Shown here: positions 55,111-64,000 of the stretch, piece after piece
Position numbering within the stretch: position 1 is the stretch's first letter
Layout of the letters: each line of letters opens with the position of its first letter
Assembly: GCF_000338295.1 (NCBI RefSeq)
Contig: NZ_ANMO01000211.1
Coordinates: 124,001 to 188,000, forward strand
DNA: 64,000 bases
Direction of reading: 5' to 3'
Source of the DNA: Rhodopirellula europaea 6C
Lineage (GTDB): Bacteria; Planctomycetota; Planctomycetia; Pirellulales; Pirellulaceae
Made by a program: the position numbers and the translations under genes
Notes under the pieces: model-generated
What the model was told of the DNA's origin: nothing
Database searches by the model: none
Seen by the model: the letters and a program-made list of their open reading frames with translations, nothing else

Positions 55111-57678
55111 TTGAATTGGCGACCCTATTTCGCCGTGGTTTGGGATTCGTTTCACGCCGCGATGGCTTCGCGTGTCTTGTGGGCAGCGATGCTGGCCATT
55201 TGGATCCTGCTGGCGATGCTCGCCCCGATCGGCGTCCGCGAGGATTACACGACGACGTTCCGTTTCTTCGATGTCTACAACGGGACGCGAATGAAGGCGA
55301 TGCTCGCACAGGGCATGGTCGATCCCAGCCAAGAAGACGCTCCACTGGGCCGGATTGCGGAGGCGATGCCCGAGGAATTGTCGAGAAAGCTAAAACGGGT
55401 CGGGGAAGGCGATGAGGTTCGAATCCCGTTGCCAATGTTGACCGACGCATTGAATGAGTTGATCGATCAAGAGTTCAAACTCGCGACGGGTAAAGTCGAC
55501 GACGACGAGTCCGAAAAAGAGGCTGACAAAGACAGCAATTCGCGGCATTGGTATGACGCGGTCGCATGGAAAGAAACGGTCCGCCTACGAGAGCTTCGTG
55601 AGCTCGATGAGATGCCCGCGGAAGAACTGTCGGATTCCTTGGTCCGACGCAGGGCTCGGTTGCGAATCGAAGCCGCATTGCCCGGCGTGTTCGAAGCGAG
55701 AAGCGCGCGATCAGTCTTGTTGACCTACGGAACGTTGGACTTCCCGACGGGTTTCGAGATCGATCGAACTCAATTCGAATCTTTGTTCAATCAGTTTGTG
55801 ATTCCGACATTGGTTCACTGGTTGCTCGGTTTCGTGCTGGTCTTTTTGGGCATCTTGGTCACCGCGTCTATCATCCCGGACATGTTGCAAACGGGTTCAT
55901 TGCATCTGCTGCTCAGCAAGCCTGTTTCTCGTCCCGCATTGCTGATCGCGAAGTTTGTCGGTGGGTGTGCCTTCGTGTTTTTATGTGTCGCACAATTGGT
56001 CATCGGACTGTATTTGATCGCGGGATTGCGGTTAGAGATCTGGAACCCTCGCATTTTGTGGTGCATTCCAGTTGCGGTCTTTCTTTTCGCGGTTTTCTTC
56101 AGTGTCTCCGTTCCCGCTGGATTGAAATGGCGATCGCCAATCATCTCGATCGCGGCCGCAGGCGCATTGGCGGCGATTTGTTTGGTTTTCAGCATCATTG
56201 CGGGTGTGTTCGACACGCGAATTGTCCAGCCTGATCGAATCGCGGGCCTGGTGCGTGCCGGTGACGATCTGCTGTCGGTCACCAACGGCGGTGGACTGAA
56301 TCGAATGGACGAAGAGCAGCTGCAATGGGTGCCGGTGATCGAGAGCAAGGCAATGTCGAACGATCGCGTTTTACGACCGGTCGCGATTGACGATGATCAT
56401 GTTCTGACCGCGAGAATCCGTAACGGCAAGTTCAATCCGTTTGGATCTGGATCTCTCGATCTGATCGTGTTGGCGCGTGACAACGATTGGAAGCCTCAGC
56501 CGGGTTTGCGTTTGCCGACCGCGACGGAACGGCTGATTCCAATTGGCATGACGGCCGGACCAGGTTCAGGTCATACGTTGGCGGTCAACACGGCGGATTT
56601 GCTGATCACTCACAACCGAGACATCTTGTCGTCAATCGGTAAAAAGGTGGAAGACAGCGACAAAGAAGCCGGTGACGAGAACGACGAAAGTTCAGATGGT
56701 CGTTCGCCGCGCGGCCAGGCATCCAACTCGATTGGTGCTTGGTTGAGTACGCTTGTGACAATGCAGGGCGGTGCCACCGAAGAGTTTGTTTCGATCTTGC
56801 CACGCAACGTGGCTCTCAGTCCACCGATACGATTGGCGGTGCCGCCGCCAGTCAAAGACGCGGCGGAAGGCAGGTCCAGCGAAACAACACGCTTGCTGAT
56901 ACTGAATGGAAGCCAATTGCAACAATTGGAACCGGACGGGGACCCAGTCGAAAATGTGTGGCAGCGAACTCGCGCCGTCGACTTGCCTCGGTCGGACACG
57001 CCGCTTCCACCTGTTCTGGCGGCGTCAGGTCGCTACGTGATTGCCAGCACCGGTGACGAGCTCGCTCGCGTGTTGGACGGTAGCGAATTGAGTGAGTTCT
57101 ATGTCGGTGATTGGCCGGAAGACATCGCACCGCTCTCAGTACATGCTGTGGCAGATAATCTATTCCTCGTGGTGACAACGGAAGGCAACGGCCATCTGCT
57201 ACATGTTTTCGACCATGATGCAGACGACGATGTGTCTGAGCATCGTTTGCAGATCATTGCGACACTGCCCGTCGATGACATTGAGTCCGCAATGGTTGAA
57301 ACAGTCGCAGACGCTTCGATCGCCCGGATGTTTGTTGCTCACGATGTCGATCGAATCAGCGAGTTTCAGGTCAGCAAGAATCTGCAATCCGCTGACCTGA
57401 CATTGATTCGCAGCATCGAACCGGAGAGATCGTTCTGGCGACGAGTCGACCGGTATGGAATCGGTCTACTGGAGTTGCTGACGCCTCAAGTGTTGGCTTT
57501 AGGCGACACCACAGCGGGGATGGTGTCGGGTAAGAAGGCATTCATCATCGGCGGTGGTGACATGGAAACCGGCGAAGTCGTTCGATACGGAATCGTGAAG
57601 CCGATCGTTAGTTGCGGCGTGTTTATACTCGCGATGCTGTTGCTGAGTTGCGTGTACTTTACCCGCAGTGACTTCTGA
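55111..57678 (+). CDS. ABC-2 type permease with large soluble insertion
   Basis: The start is TTG 55111, supported by GGGAGAG nine bases upstream; an ATG at 55091 reads into a stop. The 855-residue protein has a first membrane segment (VLWAAMLAIWILLAMLAP at about 24-40), a long exported loop, then about five segments between 225 and 375 (for example LVHWLLGFVLVFLGILVTAS and ICLVFSIIAGVFDTR). A soluble region of about 450 residues follows, with beta-strand patterns suggestive of a propeller, then a final membrane segment (VSCGVFILAMLLLSCVYF). The TM order fits ABC-2 exporters; the propeller-like insertion is unusual in length. Confidence 0.85.
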   Translation: MNWRPYFAVVWDSFHAAMASRVLWAAMLAIWILLAMLAPIGVREDYTTTFRFFDVYNGTRMKAMLAQGMVDPSQEDAPLGRIAEAMPEELSRKLKRVGEGDEVRIPLPMLTDALNELIDQEFKLATGKVDDDESEKEADKDSNSRHWYDAVAWKETVRLRELRELDEMPAEELSDSLVRRRARLRIEAALPGVFEARSARSVLLTYGTLDFPTGFEIDRTQFESLFNQFVIPTLVHWLLGFVLVFLGILVTASIIPDMLQTGSLHLLLSKPVSRPALLIAKFVGGCAFVFLCVAQLVIGLYLIAGLRLEIWNPRILWCIPVAVFLFAVFFSVSVPAGLKWRSPIISIAAAGALAAICLVFSIIAGVFDTRIVQPDRIAGLVRAGDDLLSVTNGGGLNRMDEEQLQWVPVIESKAMSNDRVLRPVAIDDDHVLTARIRNGKFNPFGSGSLDLIVLARDNDWKPQPGLRLPTATERLIPIGMTAGPGSGHTLAVNTADLLITHNRDILSSIGKKVEDSDKEAGDENDESSDGRSPRGQASNSIGAWLSTLVTMQGGATEEFVSILPRNVALSPPIRLAVPPPVKDAAEGRSSETTRLLILNGSQLQQLEPDGDPVENVWQRTRAVDLPRSDTPLPPVLAASGRYVIASTGDELARVLDGSELSEFYVGDWPEDIAPLSVHAVADNLFLVVTTEGNGHLLHVFDHDADDDVSEHRLQIIATLPVDDIESAMVETVADASIARMFVAHDVDRISEFQVSKNLQSADLTLIRSIEPERSFWRRVDRYGIGLLELLTPQVLALGDTTAGMVSGKKAFIIGGGDMETGEVVRYGIVKPIVSCGVFILAMLLLSCVYFTRSDF

Positions 57679-58075
57679 GAGGACGGCGTTGGTTTTCGGC
57701 TTGACGCCCTTCTGGGGATCGGCAACCGACCATCAGGTGAGCGGCGTTGATAGGCGATTGCAACGCATGCATCAGGAATGTCATCCCTTCCATTCCTTTC
57801 GATGCTCTCGCGAAAGTCACGTTCTGATGCTCAGCCCATCAGCACGGTCGCGTGATTTTGTTTGCTCCGACATGGTGGTCGATGCCAGTGCATTCGGCGT
57901 AACCCAACCGAAAAACTATCGATCGTGACGATTGTCGCGTTTGAGTGAAGCTGTAGTGCGGAGGCTTCATGCAATGTTGCGGAAGTCCGCCGTGTGCACT
58001 CGAAAGTAGGGCTAGTTTTGTAATGCCCCGCTTTTTCAATTCTTCATGTTTCACACTTTGGTGGGGAGAATCCGT
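57679..58075. other. Intergenic region between the ABC operon and the response regulator
   Basis: These 397 bases have no convincing gene on either strand. A promoter for the regulator is expected near the end, where GGGGAG precedes the ATG at 58076 with good spacing. Confidence 0.5.
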
Positions 58076-58501
58076 ATGAATAAAACCGAGCGTATCCTAT
58101 TCGTGGACGATGATACCATCGTTCTTCGTGTGCTCAGACGCAGCATGGAAGAAGACTACGAAGTCGAGACCGCAGATTCAGGTCAGAAGGCACTCGAAAT
58201 CCTGCGAAGCACATCGCCGATCAGTTGCGTGGTCAGCGACATGAGAATGCCCATCATGGATGGCGTCGAACTAGTGCAGAAGATCGCATCGGAATGGCCC
58301 GAGATCCCTTGCATCATCCTGACGGGCAACCAAGACGAAGAGAGCGAACGGCGGGCAATCGACGAAGCAAACGTTTTCTGTTTGATGAATAAGCCTTCCC
58401 CTCGAGGCGAGATCATCGAAGCGATCGAACGTGCTCTCAGTTGTCGGGATGCAAAAGAATTTCCAGCCCAGGCAGACGCTCAGTTCACGGTTACCGTCTG
58501 A
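58076..58501 (+). CDS. Stand-alone response regulator (receiver domain only)
   Basis: I chose ATG 58076 (MNKTERILFVDDDTIVLRVL) because GGGGAG precedes it. The receiver has acidic residues in FVDDD, the phosphoacceptor Asp in VVSDMRMPIMDG, Thr in IILTGNQD and Lys in MNKPSP. No DNA-binding or enzymatic output domain follows; the tail of 15-20 residues is unstructured. It may signal by protein contact, like a CheY-type or intermediary in a phosphorelay. The histidine kinase gene begins 59 bases downstream on the same strand and is the obvious partner. Confidence 0.93.
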   Translation: MNKTERILFVDDDTIVLRVLRRSMEEDYEVETADSGQKALEILRSTSPISCVVSDMRMPIMDGVELVQKIASEWPEIPCIILTGNQDEESERRAIDEANVFCLMNKPSPRGEIIEAIERALSCRDAKEFPAQADAQFTVTV

Positions 58502-58560
58502 TCGCCAGATATTTCGCGGCGAGCAAGTCGCGTCCGATCTTCCTAACCTAGGAAAGAGTC

Positions 58561-61500
58561 ATGAAGCGTTCTCTCATTCTCGCATCAGTAGTTGCTTGCG
58601 TCGGGATTCTGATGACGGCCGCAACAGTGAACGTTGTTCGTCGATCCGCGATGCGCTACGACCAAGTCCGGTTTGAGCATTTAGCGGACCGATTGCACGG
58701 TGAGTTTCAGCGTCGGATGCATCAGAGTGAACTCGGATTGGTTGCGGTCCAGTGTCTCTTTTCGGCTAGCGAATCAGTTCGCTACGACGAGTTCACCAAC
58801 CTGCTTTCACAAATCAATTTTGACGATGAGTTTCTCGGGGCAGAAGCATTCGGCTACTTAGAAATTGTGCCTGACACCCCAGAGGCACTGGGATCTCTTA
58901 GCGATGAATTGGTCGCGTCTGGCTTGCCTCCACTGCGATTGTTGACTCCCCAAACCGCTGGTGTTCCTTACGATCGAGTTGGTGATGATCGACTCATTCC
59001 GGCGCGATTCATTGTCAAGTTTGTTCAGCCTGGAACACGGTTTACCGAGGTAATCGGTTTCGACATGGGCGAAGATCTCTCACGCCGAAGAACGGCCGAG
59101 CTATCCGCTCGTACTGGGCAGGCATGTATCACACCGCGTTTGCAACTTGTCGGTACGAACCCGAATGAAGCGAACTTTCTTTACATGGTTCCTCACTACC
59201 GAGGCCTTCCAAAGAACGAAACTGAGCGGTTGGAATCAATTGTCGGTTGGGTCGGCATGGTCATCGACACCTCAGCTGTATTCGAAGGCTTGGAAGCTGC
59301 AACCGGGGCGGAGCTTGGGTACCATCTGTATATTCAGGAAGACAACGAGGGAGCATTCAAGGTCGCCTCAAGCGGCGAGTTAGGCGACTCATACGCGAGT
59401 CACTTCAAACACCGAACATCAGAAACGATTGCCGGCCAACGCTGGAACATCGAGATGTTTCCAACACGCGTTTTCGCGACGACCGCTTCTTCATTGGTTT
59501 GGACGGTCGGTCTAGGAGGAGCGTGCTGCACAATTCTGGTCTCCACATTGGTATTCCTCTTGAGTTCAAGTGCATACAGAGCCAATCGAGCCGCTGCAAA
59601 GATGACTGTGGATCTTCGAAAGTTGGCGATGGTAGCTCAGCGGACGACGAACTCCGTTATTATCACTGATGTCGATCGACGAATCTCCTGGGTGAACGAA
59701 GGCTTTACACGGATCAGCGGGTACGAACTACACGAAGTGGTTGGAAAAACACCTGGTAGTTTCCTACAGTGTGAAGAGACTGATCGGCGAACGATTGCGG
59801 AAATACGCAATGCGCTGCGTGAGAAAAGTGGATTCTATGGGGAGCTACTGAATCGTCGAAAGAACGGAGAGCACTATTGGGTGATTCTTGATATTCAGCC
59901 GCTTCACGATGTCGACGGAGAACACATTGGGTATTTGGCGATCAAGAATGATGTTACCGAAGCCCACCAGGCAGCCGAAGAACTAAAGCAAGCCACGCAG
60001 CGAATTGAGTACGCATTGGACGGGGGCAGAATGTCGATCTGGGACTGGGATGTTCAGAAGGATCGAATCATCTACGACAGCCGATGCTATTCGATAACAG
60101 GGCATACAACCTCCAAGGATGGTGATCCAGCCGAAGCATGGTTTGATCGTATTCACCAGGAAGATCTTGAGCATGTCAAAAGAGAAACTGGCCGATGCAT
60201 ACAAGGAGAAACAGAGGTCTTTCAAATTGAATGGCGGTGCCGCCAAGCGGACGGACAATACAGCTGGTTGTTTGCTCGCGGGCAAGCAGTTCAGCGTGCA
60301 GAGAATGGGCGGGCGACCTTCCTGGCCGGTACAACGATGGAGATCAATGAGCGAAAGCGTGTAGAAACAGCGCTCATCGAGAACACGAAGCGATCGCAAG
60401 CAATGTTCTATTCGTCGCAAGATGCGATCCTATTCTTGTCCGATGGGGAAGTATTGGACTGCAATCCAAGAGCACTTGAATTGTTTGGGTTCAACTCGTT
60501 AGAGGATATGCGAGGCGTCGATGTTCTCTCTCTGTCACCCGAATATCAGCCTGATGGAAAGCGTTCTGACGTTGAAGGCGACAAGATCATGCAATTGATC
60601 CGTCGAACTGGAAAAAGACATTTTGAATGGACGCATCAAACGAAGGACAAACGGCCAATAGAATGTGACATTTCTGCTGTGTCATTTGAACTATCGGGGC
60701 GGGTCTATGAGCAGCTAGTGATCCGTGATATCTCAAGCAAGAAGGAACTGCAGCGGCACCTCGCGCAAACTCAAAAACTAGAGAGCATCGGTCAGCTTGC
60801 CGCTGGTGTCGCTCACGAGATCAACACGCCAATGCAATGCGTGTTTGGTAACGTCGAATATCTGAATACGGCATTTGACAAAGCATTTGCTCTCATCAAT
60901 TCTTATCGGGAACTGCGGAATGACGAGAATCCGAGTGAGCTGGCGCGAAGGGTTGTACCGAAGGCCGAAGAGTCATGCCGTTTCGATTCCTTGCAACGCA
61001 ACATCACAGAGTCGATTCAGGAGGCTCATGATGCATCCAATCGCGTGATTGATATCGTGCGAGCGATGAAGACGATGTCGCATCCTGGCACGTCGGACAA
61101 AAACATCACCGATCTGAATCAATTGATCCGCGACGCGACCACCGTGGCACGGAATCATTGGAAGTACGTCGCACATTTGGAATTGGAGTTGGATGAAACT
61201 GTTACCCCCATTCCGCTCTTTCCGGCGCAAATGAGTCAAGTGATCTTGAATCTCGTGGTCAACTCGGCCGACGCAATTGAGGACCGAACCGGTAGAGAAT
61301 CGCACGAGCTCGGCACGATATCAGTTGCGACCCGCAACATTGGTGATGACATTCAAATCATAGTGAGTGACACTGGAACTGGAATGCCAGAAAGCGTCCA
61401 GTGCCGAGTATTCGATCCGTTCTTCACTACGAAGGATGTTGGAAAAGGAACTGGCCAAGGGCTTGCGATCGTTTATGACGTTGTTGTAAAACAACATGGT

Positions 61501-61653
61501 GGGACCATTAAAGTAGACTCCGCACCCGGGCAAGGCACGCGGTTCACGATCACGCTTCCGGCCAACGTCGATTTGGAATCCAATTTGCTCCCCGAGGGCA
61601 ACGAACCAGGAGCCGTCGAAACAGGAGATGCAATGGAGGCAACTGTTGGATAG
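58561..61653 (+). CDS. CHASE-PAS sensor histidine kinase
   Basis: The 1,030-residue protein has an N-terminal membrane segment (5-24), a CHASE-type sensor domain (about 40-300, with GYLEIVPDTPEAL and LYMVPHYRGLP), a second membrane segment (about 311-335), then three PAS/PAC units (about 355-470, 480-600 and 605-725). HisKA has LAAGVAHEINTPMQCVFGNV with His752, and the ATPase part has NLVVNSADAIED, DTGTGMP and GKGTGQGLAIVYDVV. CHASE senses small extracellular ligands. It lies 59 bases after the response regulator gene, so the two form a two-component pair. It has no receiver domain of its own. Confidence 0.94.
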   Translation: MKRSLILASVVACVGILMTAATVNVVRRSAMRYDQVRFEHLADRLHGEFQRRMHQSELGLVAVQCLFSASESVRYDEFTNLLSQINFDDEFLGAEAFGYLEIVPDTPEALGSLSDELVASGLPPLRLLTPQTAGVPYDRVGDDRLIPARFIVKFVQPGTRFTEVIGFDMGEDLSRRRTAELSARTGQACITPRLQLVGTNPNEANFLYMVPHYRGLPKNETERLESIVGWVGMVIDTSAVFEGLEAATGAELGYHLYIQEDNEGAFKVASSGELGDSYASHFKHRTSETIAGQRWNIEMFPTRVFATTASSLVWTVGLGGACCTILVSTLVFLLSSSAYRANRAAAKMTVDLRKLAMVAQRTTNSVIITDVDRRISWVNEGFTRISGYELHEVVGKTPGSFLQCEETDRRTIAEIRNALREKSGFYGELLNRRKNGEHYWVILDIQPLHDVDGEHIGYLAIKNDVTEAHQAAEELKQATQRIEYALDGGRMSIWDWDVQKDRIIYDSRCYSITGHTTSKDGDPAEAWFDRIHQEDLEHVKRETGRCIQGETEVFQIEWRCRQADGQYSWLFARGQAVQRAENGRATFLAGTTMEINERKRVETALIENTKRSQAMFYSSQDAILFLSDGEVLDCNPRALELFGFNSLEDMRGVDVLSLSPEYQPDGKRSDVEGDKIMQLIRRTGKRHFEWTHQTKDKRPIECDISAVSFELSGRVYEQLVIRDISSKKELQRHLAQTQKLESIGQLAAGVAHEINTPMQCVFGNVEYLNTAFDKAFALINSYRELRNDENPSELARRVVPKAEESCRFDSLQRNITESIQEAHDASNRVIDIVRAMKTMSHPGTSDKNITDLNQLIRDATTVARNHWKYVAHLELELDETVTPIPLFPAQMSQVILNLVVNSADAIEDRTGRESHELGTISVATRNIGDDIQIIVSDTGTGMPESVQCRVFDPFFTTKDVGKGTGQGLAIVYDVVVKQHGGTIKVDSAPGQGTRFTITLPANVDLESNLLPEGNEPGAVETGDAMEATVG

Positions 61654-61754
61654 TCCGGCAGCTTGATCCCAGCAGTGCAACGTGACACGCTATCCGCGTT
61701 AAGGACTTGCAGACGCTGTGATCGGTAGCGAACATGGAAGAAGTGCTATTCCGC

Positions 61755-62612
61755 CTATTTGTCGGCTTGAATCGGTCTTGCAAACAGAATGCCTCTCAGC
61801 CGATCGTAGTATTTGTATCCTGAGGCTTGTTTTGACCCGGCGATGTTGTGCCATCGCTTGCTGGTCAGGCTCCACTTGTAACCGTTGACGTCTCCTTCGT
61901 CGTCCAATCGGAACTGCATCACCCCGGATCCAATTCCAGTATTTGAAACGGCTTCGACGGGGCTTTCGGTCTGGTGACGAGTGTCGAGTTCTTTGGTGTG
62001 AGCTCCCATTGACGAATCGAATACACGAACCTGAACGGTCGAGTCTTCCTGCAGAGGTTCGATATCCCAAGCCACCATGATGTGACCCGTGCTCGCGTTG
62101 TCCCGCTCAAAACGCCATGAATCATCGTACCGAGCGACAATCAAATCACCTTGCTTTAGCTCTGCAGCGTTGCGGAAGACAAGCCAATCGTCCGGTTGCT
62201 GTTCTTCGAAATAGTCGTAGAACAGTCCCGCGAGTGGTCGAGTCATCCACATGCGACCATTCTCGGCCGATGGGATGGAGGTGCGGTGCTTCTTTAGGTG
62301 CTCTCTGATTTCTTGATAGTGGTCCGGCAATGCATTTTTCAGCAAGACCTCACCGACGAATCCGCTGCAGTCGAATTTGACAACGCCTTTCTCGAGGTCG
62401 ATGACGCTCTCTTTTCGATGTGTGTACTCGGTCACTTTCAATTTCGACCAGACATCTTTGACTTCATTGACCAGCAGAATCCGCGGAGTGTTTCCTTCCA
62501 GCGGATTCGTGTCGATGACGATCGGCGGAGTTGGTGTCTTCTTTGTCGAAGCGGTCGGCGAACCGACCTCGAAAAGGACAAGCAGTGCAACGAGGATCAC
62601 AGAATTAGACAT
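61755..62612 (-). CDS. Exported NlpC/P60-like cysteine peptidase-fold protein
   Basis: I chose ATG 62612 because it precedes a signal peptide (MSNSVILVALLVLFEVGSPT); the frame extends to 62672 without sense. The 285-residue protein has the nucleophile motif KFDCSGFVGEVLL with Cys82 and the His motif STGHIMVAWDIE with His177, preceded by QGDLIVARYDD, the NlpC/P60 order. These enzymes cut peptidoglycan stem peptides. Planctomycetes have thin peptidoglycan, so a cell-wall role or another amide bond is possible. The upstream gene on the same strand is a membrane metalloprotease. Confidence 0.72.
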   Translation of the reverse strand: MSNSVILVALLVLFEVGSPTASTKKTPTPPIVIDTNPLEGNTPRILLVNEVKDVWSKLKVTEYTHRKESVIDLEKGVVKFDCSGFVGEVLLKNALPDHYQEIREHLKKHRTSIPSAENGRMWMTRPLAGLFYDYFEEQQPDDWLVFRNAAELKQGDLIVARYDDSWRFERDNASTGHIMVAWDIEPLQEDSTVQVRVFDSSMGAHTKELDTRHQTESPVEAVSNTGIGSGVMQFRLDDEGDVNGYKWSLTSKRWHNIAGSKQASGYKYYDRLRGILFARPIQADK

Positions 62613-62678
62613 GAGGCAGGCGTGGTGGGAGGTTGCCGAGGTGAAGAGCCACATCGGAGGCGGGGAACGCATTGTAGG

Positions 62679-63206
62679 TCAATCTGGTTCGCCGTCGGGC
62701 GTTTCGGAGATATTCCCGTCGCCGTGTGAGTCAACGCTGCTCAAGTAGAAAATGCAATCGTTGCGGAAACGCACGTATCCCAAACAAATCGTAGGAATGC
62801 AGTAGGCAGCGACGGATAGCGTCGTGGCTCCCGATTGAAACAATCGAGGCGTGTCCAAGTGCGGATCACCGGCCAACCACGCCAATGCCAGATAGCTTCC
62901 GTTTGCGAGAAGGCAGAAGTCCGCAACGAACCATACGACGCGCATGCGAATTGCAATGGCGGCTACGATCGGAACCACGACACCCAGGACTGGGCCAGAC
63001 CACAGCGTCAGCAACGGATGTGGATCGGGTGAGTGGATCGAATAGGGGAGCCGCCAGGGCGACAATTCCAAATCAACCAAGCTTGCACCGCCAAACCATC
63101 CGCCAACAACGTGCCCTAATTCGTGAGTCAACGTCATGACGGTCCAGCTCACCAGCAGCAACGATGCGAACTGAACGGCGACACGCACCTGAGATGGAAT
63201 TGACAT
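62679..63206 (-). CDS. M50-like membrane metalloprotease
   Basis: The 175-residue protein has the zinc motif LTHELGHVVGGWFGG (HExxH) within its first membrane helix, then LLTLWSGPVLGVVVPIVAAIAI and further helices, with GDPHLDTPRLF as a possible third-ligand loop. This pattern is of an intramembrane metalloprotease of the M50 type, short and without PDZ or CBS domains. The C-terminal 20 residues are Asp- and Gly-rich. It starts 8 bases after the epimerase stop on the same strand. Substrate unknown. Confidence 0.7.
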   Translation of the reverse strand: MSIPSQVRVAVQFASLLLVSWTVMTLTHELGHVVGGWFGGASLVDLELSPWRLPYSIHSPDPHPLLTLWSGPVLGVVVPIVAAIAIRMRVVWFVADFCLLANGSYLALAWLAGDPHLDTPRLFQSGATTLSVAAYCIPTICLGYVRFRNDCIFYLSSVDSHGDGNISETPDGEPD

Positions 63207-63214
63207 CGAACCAG

Positions 63215-63631
63215 CTATTGCGGCCCTGTCACTTCCCAGATCACGCCACGCGTTTTTGTGGGATCGATGAAGCCGGCTTTCTTGCTGAGCACACCATCAT
63301 GAGGCGTGTCGCTCTTGGGAGACATGCCCCGACTAGGCAGCTCGGCAAAGGTCTCCCGAACGTCTTCAGTTTCAAAGCACAGGTGATGAAGTCCCTCACC
63401 GTGCTGATTCAGATGGTCCATCAGTGGATGATCATCGGTCAACGGTTGCACCAATTGCAGATGCAGGTTGCCCATGTCCAAATGGGTCAGCCGAACGTTT
63501 CCTGATTCGATGTTTTCGTCAATCACAACCGGAAGTCCCAATTGATCGCGGTAGAACGACAGGGCTTCGTCAGTGTTGCGAACCACAATGGCGATGTGAT
63601 CAAGTTTGTTAAACAGTGGCGACTGAGACAC
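63215..63631 (-). CDS. Methylmalonyl-CoA epimerase-like VOC protein
   Basis: I chose GTG 63631 (read as Met, then SQSPLFNKLDHIAIVVRN) because the family begins at KLDHIAI; longer frames run into the neighbouring gene. The 138-residue protein has the first metal His in LDHIAIVV, Glu/Gln positions in LHLQLVQPL, His in LHHLCFETEDV and Glu in IWEVTGP. Methylmalonyl-CoA epimerase interconverts the R and S forms in propionate metabolism; other VOC reactions are possible. It lies 22 bases after the sugar-kinase stop on the same strand. Confidence 0.8.
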   Translation of the reverse strand: MSQSPLFNKLDHIAIVVRNTDEALSFYRDQLGLPVVIDENIESGNVRLTHLDMGNLHLQLVQPLTDDHPLMDHLNQHGEGLHHLCFETEDVRETFAELPSRGMSPKSDTPHDGVLSKKAGFIDPTKTRGVIWEVTGPQ

Positions 63632-63653
63632 GGGAACCTCGGAAGGGAATCGT

Positions 63654-64000
63654 TCAGGCTTTGAGTTTTTGGAAGGCTTCGAGCAACGCGTTTGTGCCAC
63701 CAACGTTTCCTGGGAATACAACGTATGCGATTCCTGGGAAGTGGCTGTCGGCGGGCATCTTCCACACCGGGACTCCGGGCAGAATTTGACCCAGCACCAT
63801 CGCGTGTTTGGCCTGCAAACCTTTCGTTGCGACGTCGCTGGATGTGATGCCACCCTTGGCGATTAAGAATCGTGGACGCTTGGTAAGTCTTCGGACGACA
63901 GAAACCAATGCGTCTGACACACGGTTGCCAATCGAGAGACTGGATGCGGCGTCACCGCCCGTCACCAACTTTCGAGAAGACGACAAAACGACGTTGGATG
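63654..64000 (-). CDS. Four-carbon acid sugar kinase family (DUF1537), C-terminal part
   Basis: The frame runs off the right edge, so the N-terminal kinase part is outside the window. The visible part has the nucleotide-binding domain motifs: RPRFLIAKGGITSSDVATKG, MVLGQILPGVPVW and IAYVVFPGNVGGTNALLEAF. This domain is found in kinases of erythronate, threonate and similar four-carbon acids (OtnK/DtnK group). It heads the run kinase, epimerase, M50-like protease, NlpC-like protein on the minus strand. Confidence 0.85.
   Translation of the reverse strand, partial: SNVVLSSSRKLVTGGDAASSLSIGNRVSDALVSVVRRLTKRPRFLIAKGGITSSDVATKGLQAKHAMVLGQILPGVPVWKMPADSHFPGIAYVVFPGNVGGTNALLEAFQKLKA

Noticed and set aside
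55416-55427. GGTTCGAATCCC, which looks like a tRNA T-loop
   Set aside because: It lies inside the ABC permease frame, and no acceptor, D or anticodon stems can be folded around it.

Overview
The window looks like chromosomal DNA of a marine planctomycete, most likely Rhodopirellula or a close Pirellulaceae relative. Evidence: secreted formylglycine sulfatases, a paired DUF1549/DUF1553 (PSCyt1) and DUF1501 operon, a BBP7-type outer-membrane protein, MJ0042 zinc-finger and DUF1537 kinase genes, many secreted proteins of unknown function, mid-fifties G+C by eye, and sparse operons with gaps of several hundred bases. This is assignment by gene content, not by a search. I see no rRNA, tRNA, CRISPR array, prophage or intact insertion sequence.

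Layout. 1-5.5 kb: the end of a UdgX-type uracil-DNA glycosylase, a U32 peptidase/RlhA-like protein, a short conserved protein with a terminator, YjbQ and a DUF2237 protein. 6-13 kb: a large outer-membrane barrel protein, pyroglutamyl peptidase, a secreted leucine-rich-repeat protein overlapping a Ser/Thr kinase, and proC. 13-17 kb: a zinc-finger membrane protein and the housekeeping pair pyrH-frr. 17.8-22.7 kb: two convergent sulfatases, a secreted endonuclease/exonuclease/phosphatase-fold protein and a small secreted protein. 22.7-24 kb: a decayed patch with an inverted-repeat-bounded element and a GNAT gene broken by an in-frame TGA. 24-32.3 kb: an S9 peptidase, a glyoxalase-fold protein, small membrane or secreted proteins, an SGNH esterase and a glycosidase-like DUF5722 protein. 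32.6-41 kb: nadB, then the tightly overlapping run psd-pssA-SGNH-MBOAT, a beta-hydroxyacid dehydrogenase and an NHL-repeat protein. 41-47 kb: a single-pass membrane protein and the DUF1553/DUF1501 pair. 47-52 kb: a 1,412-residue membrane-anchored FtsK/SpoIIIE-type ATPase with a small CxxC partner. 52-61.7 kb: a histidine kinase, an ABC-2 export operon, and a response regulator followed by a CHASE-PAS histidine kinase. 61.7-64 kb: an NlpC/P60-like cysteine peptidase, an M50-like membrane metalloprotease, methylmalonyl-CoA epimerase and the C-terminal part of a four-carbon acid sugar kinase.

The units most likely to act together are: pyrH-frr; the secreted LRR protein with its translationally coupled kinase; psd-pssA-SGNH-MBOAT, which joins phosphatidylethanolamine synthesis to a probable envelope O-acylation pair; the DUF1553-DUF1501 pair; the FtsK-like ATPase with the CxxC protein; and the ABC-2 operon. 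The strongest candidates for undescribed biology are the multi-domain FtsK-like ATPase and the phospholipid/acylation operon. Most function calls rest on motif recognition alone.
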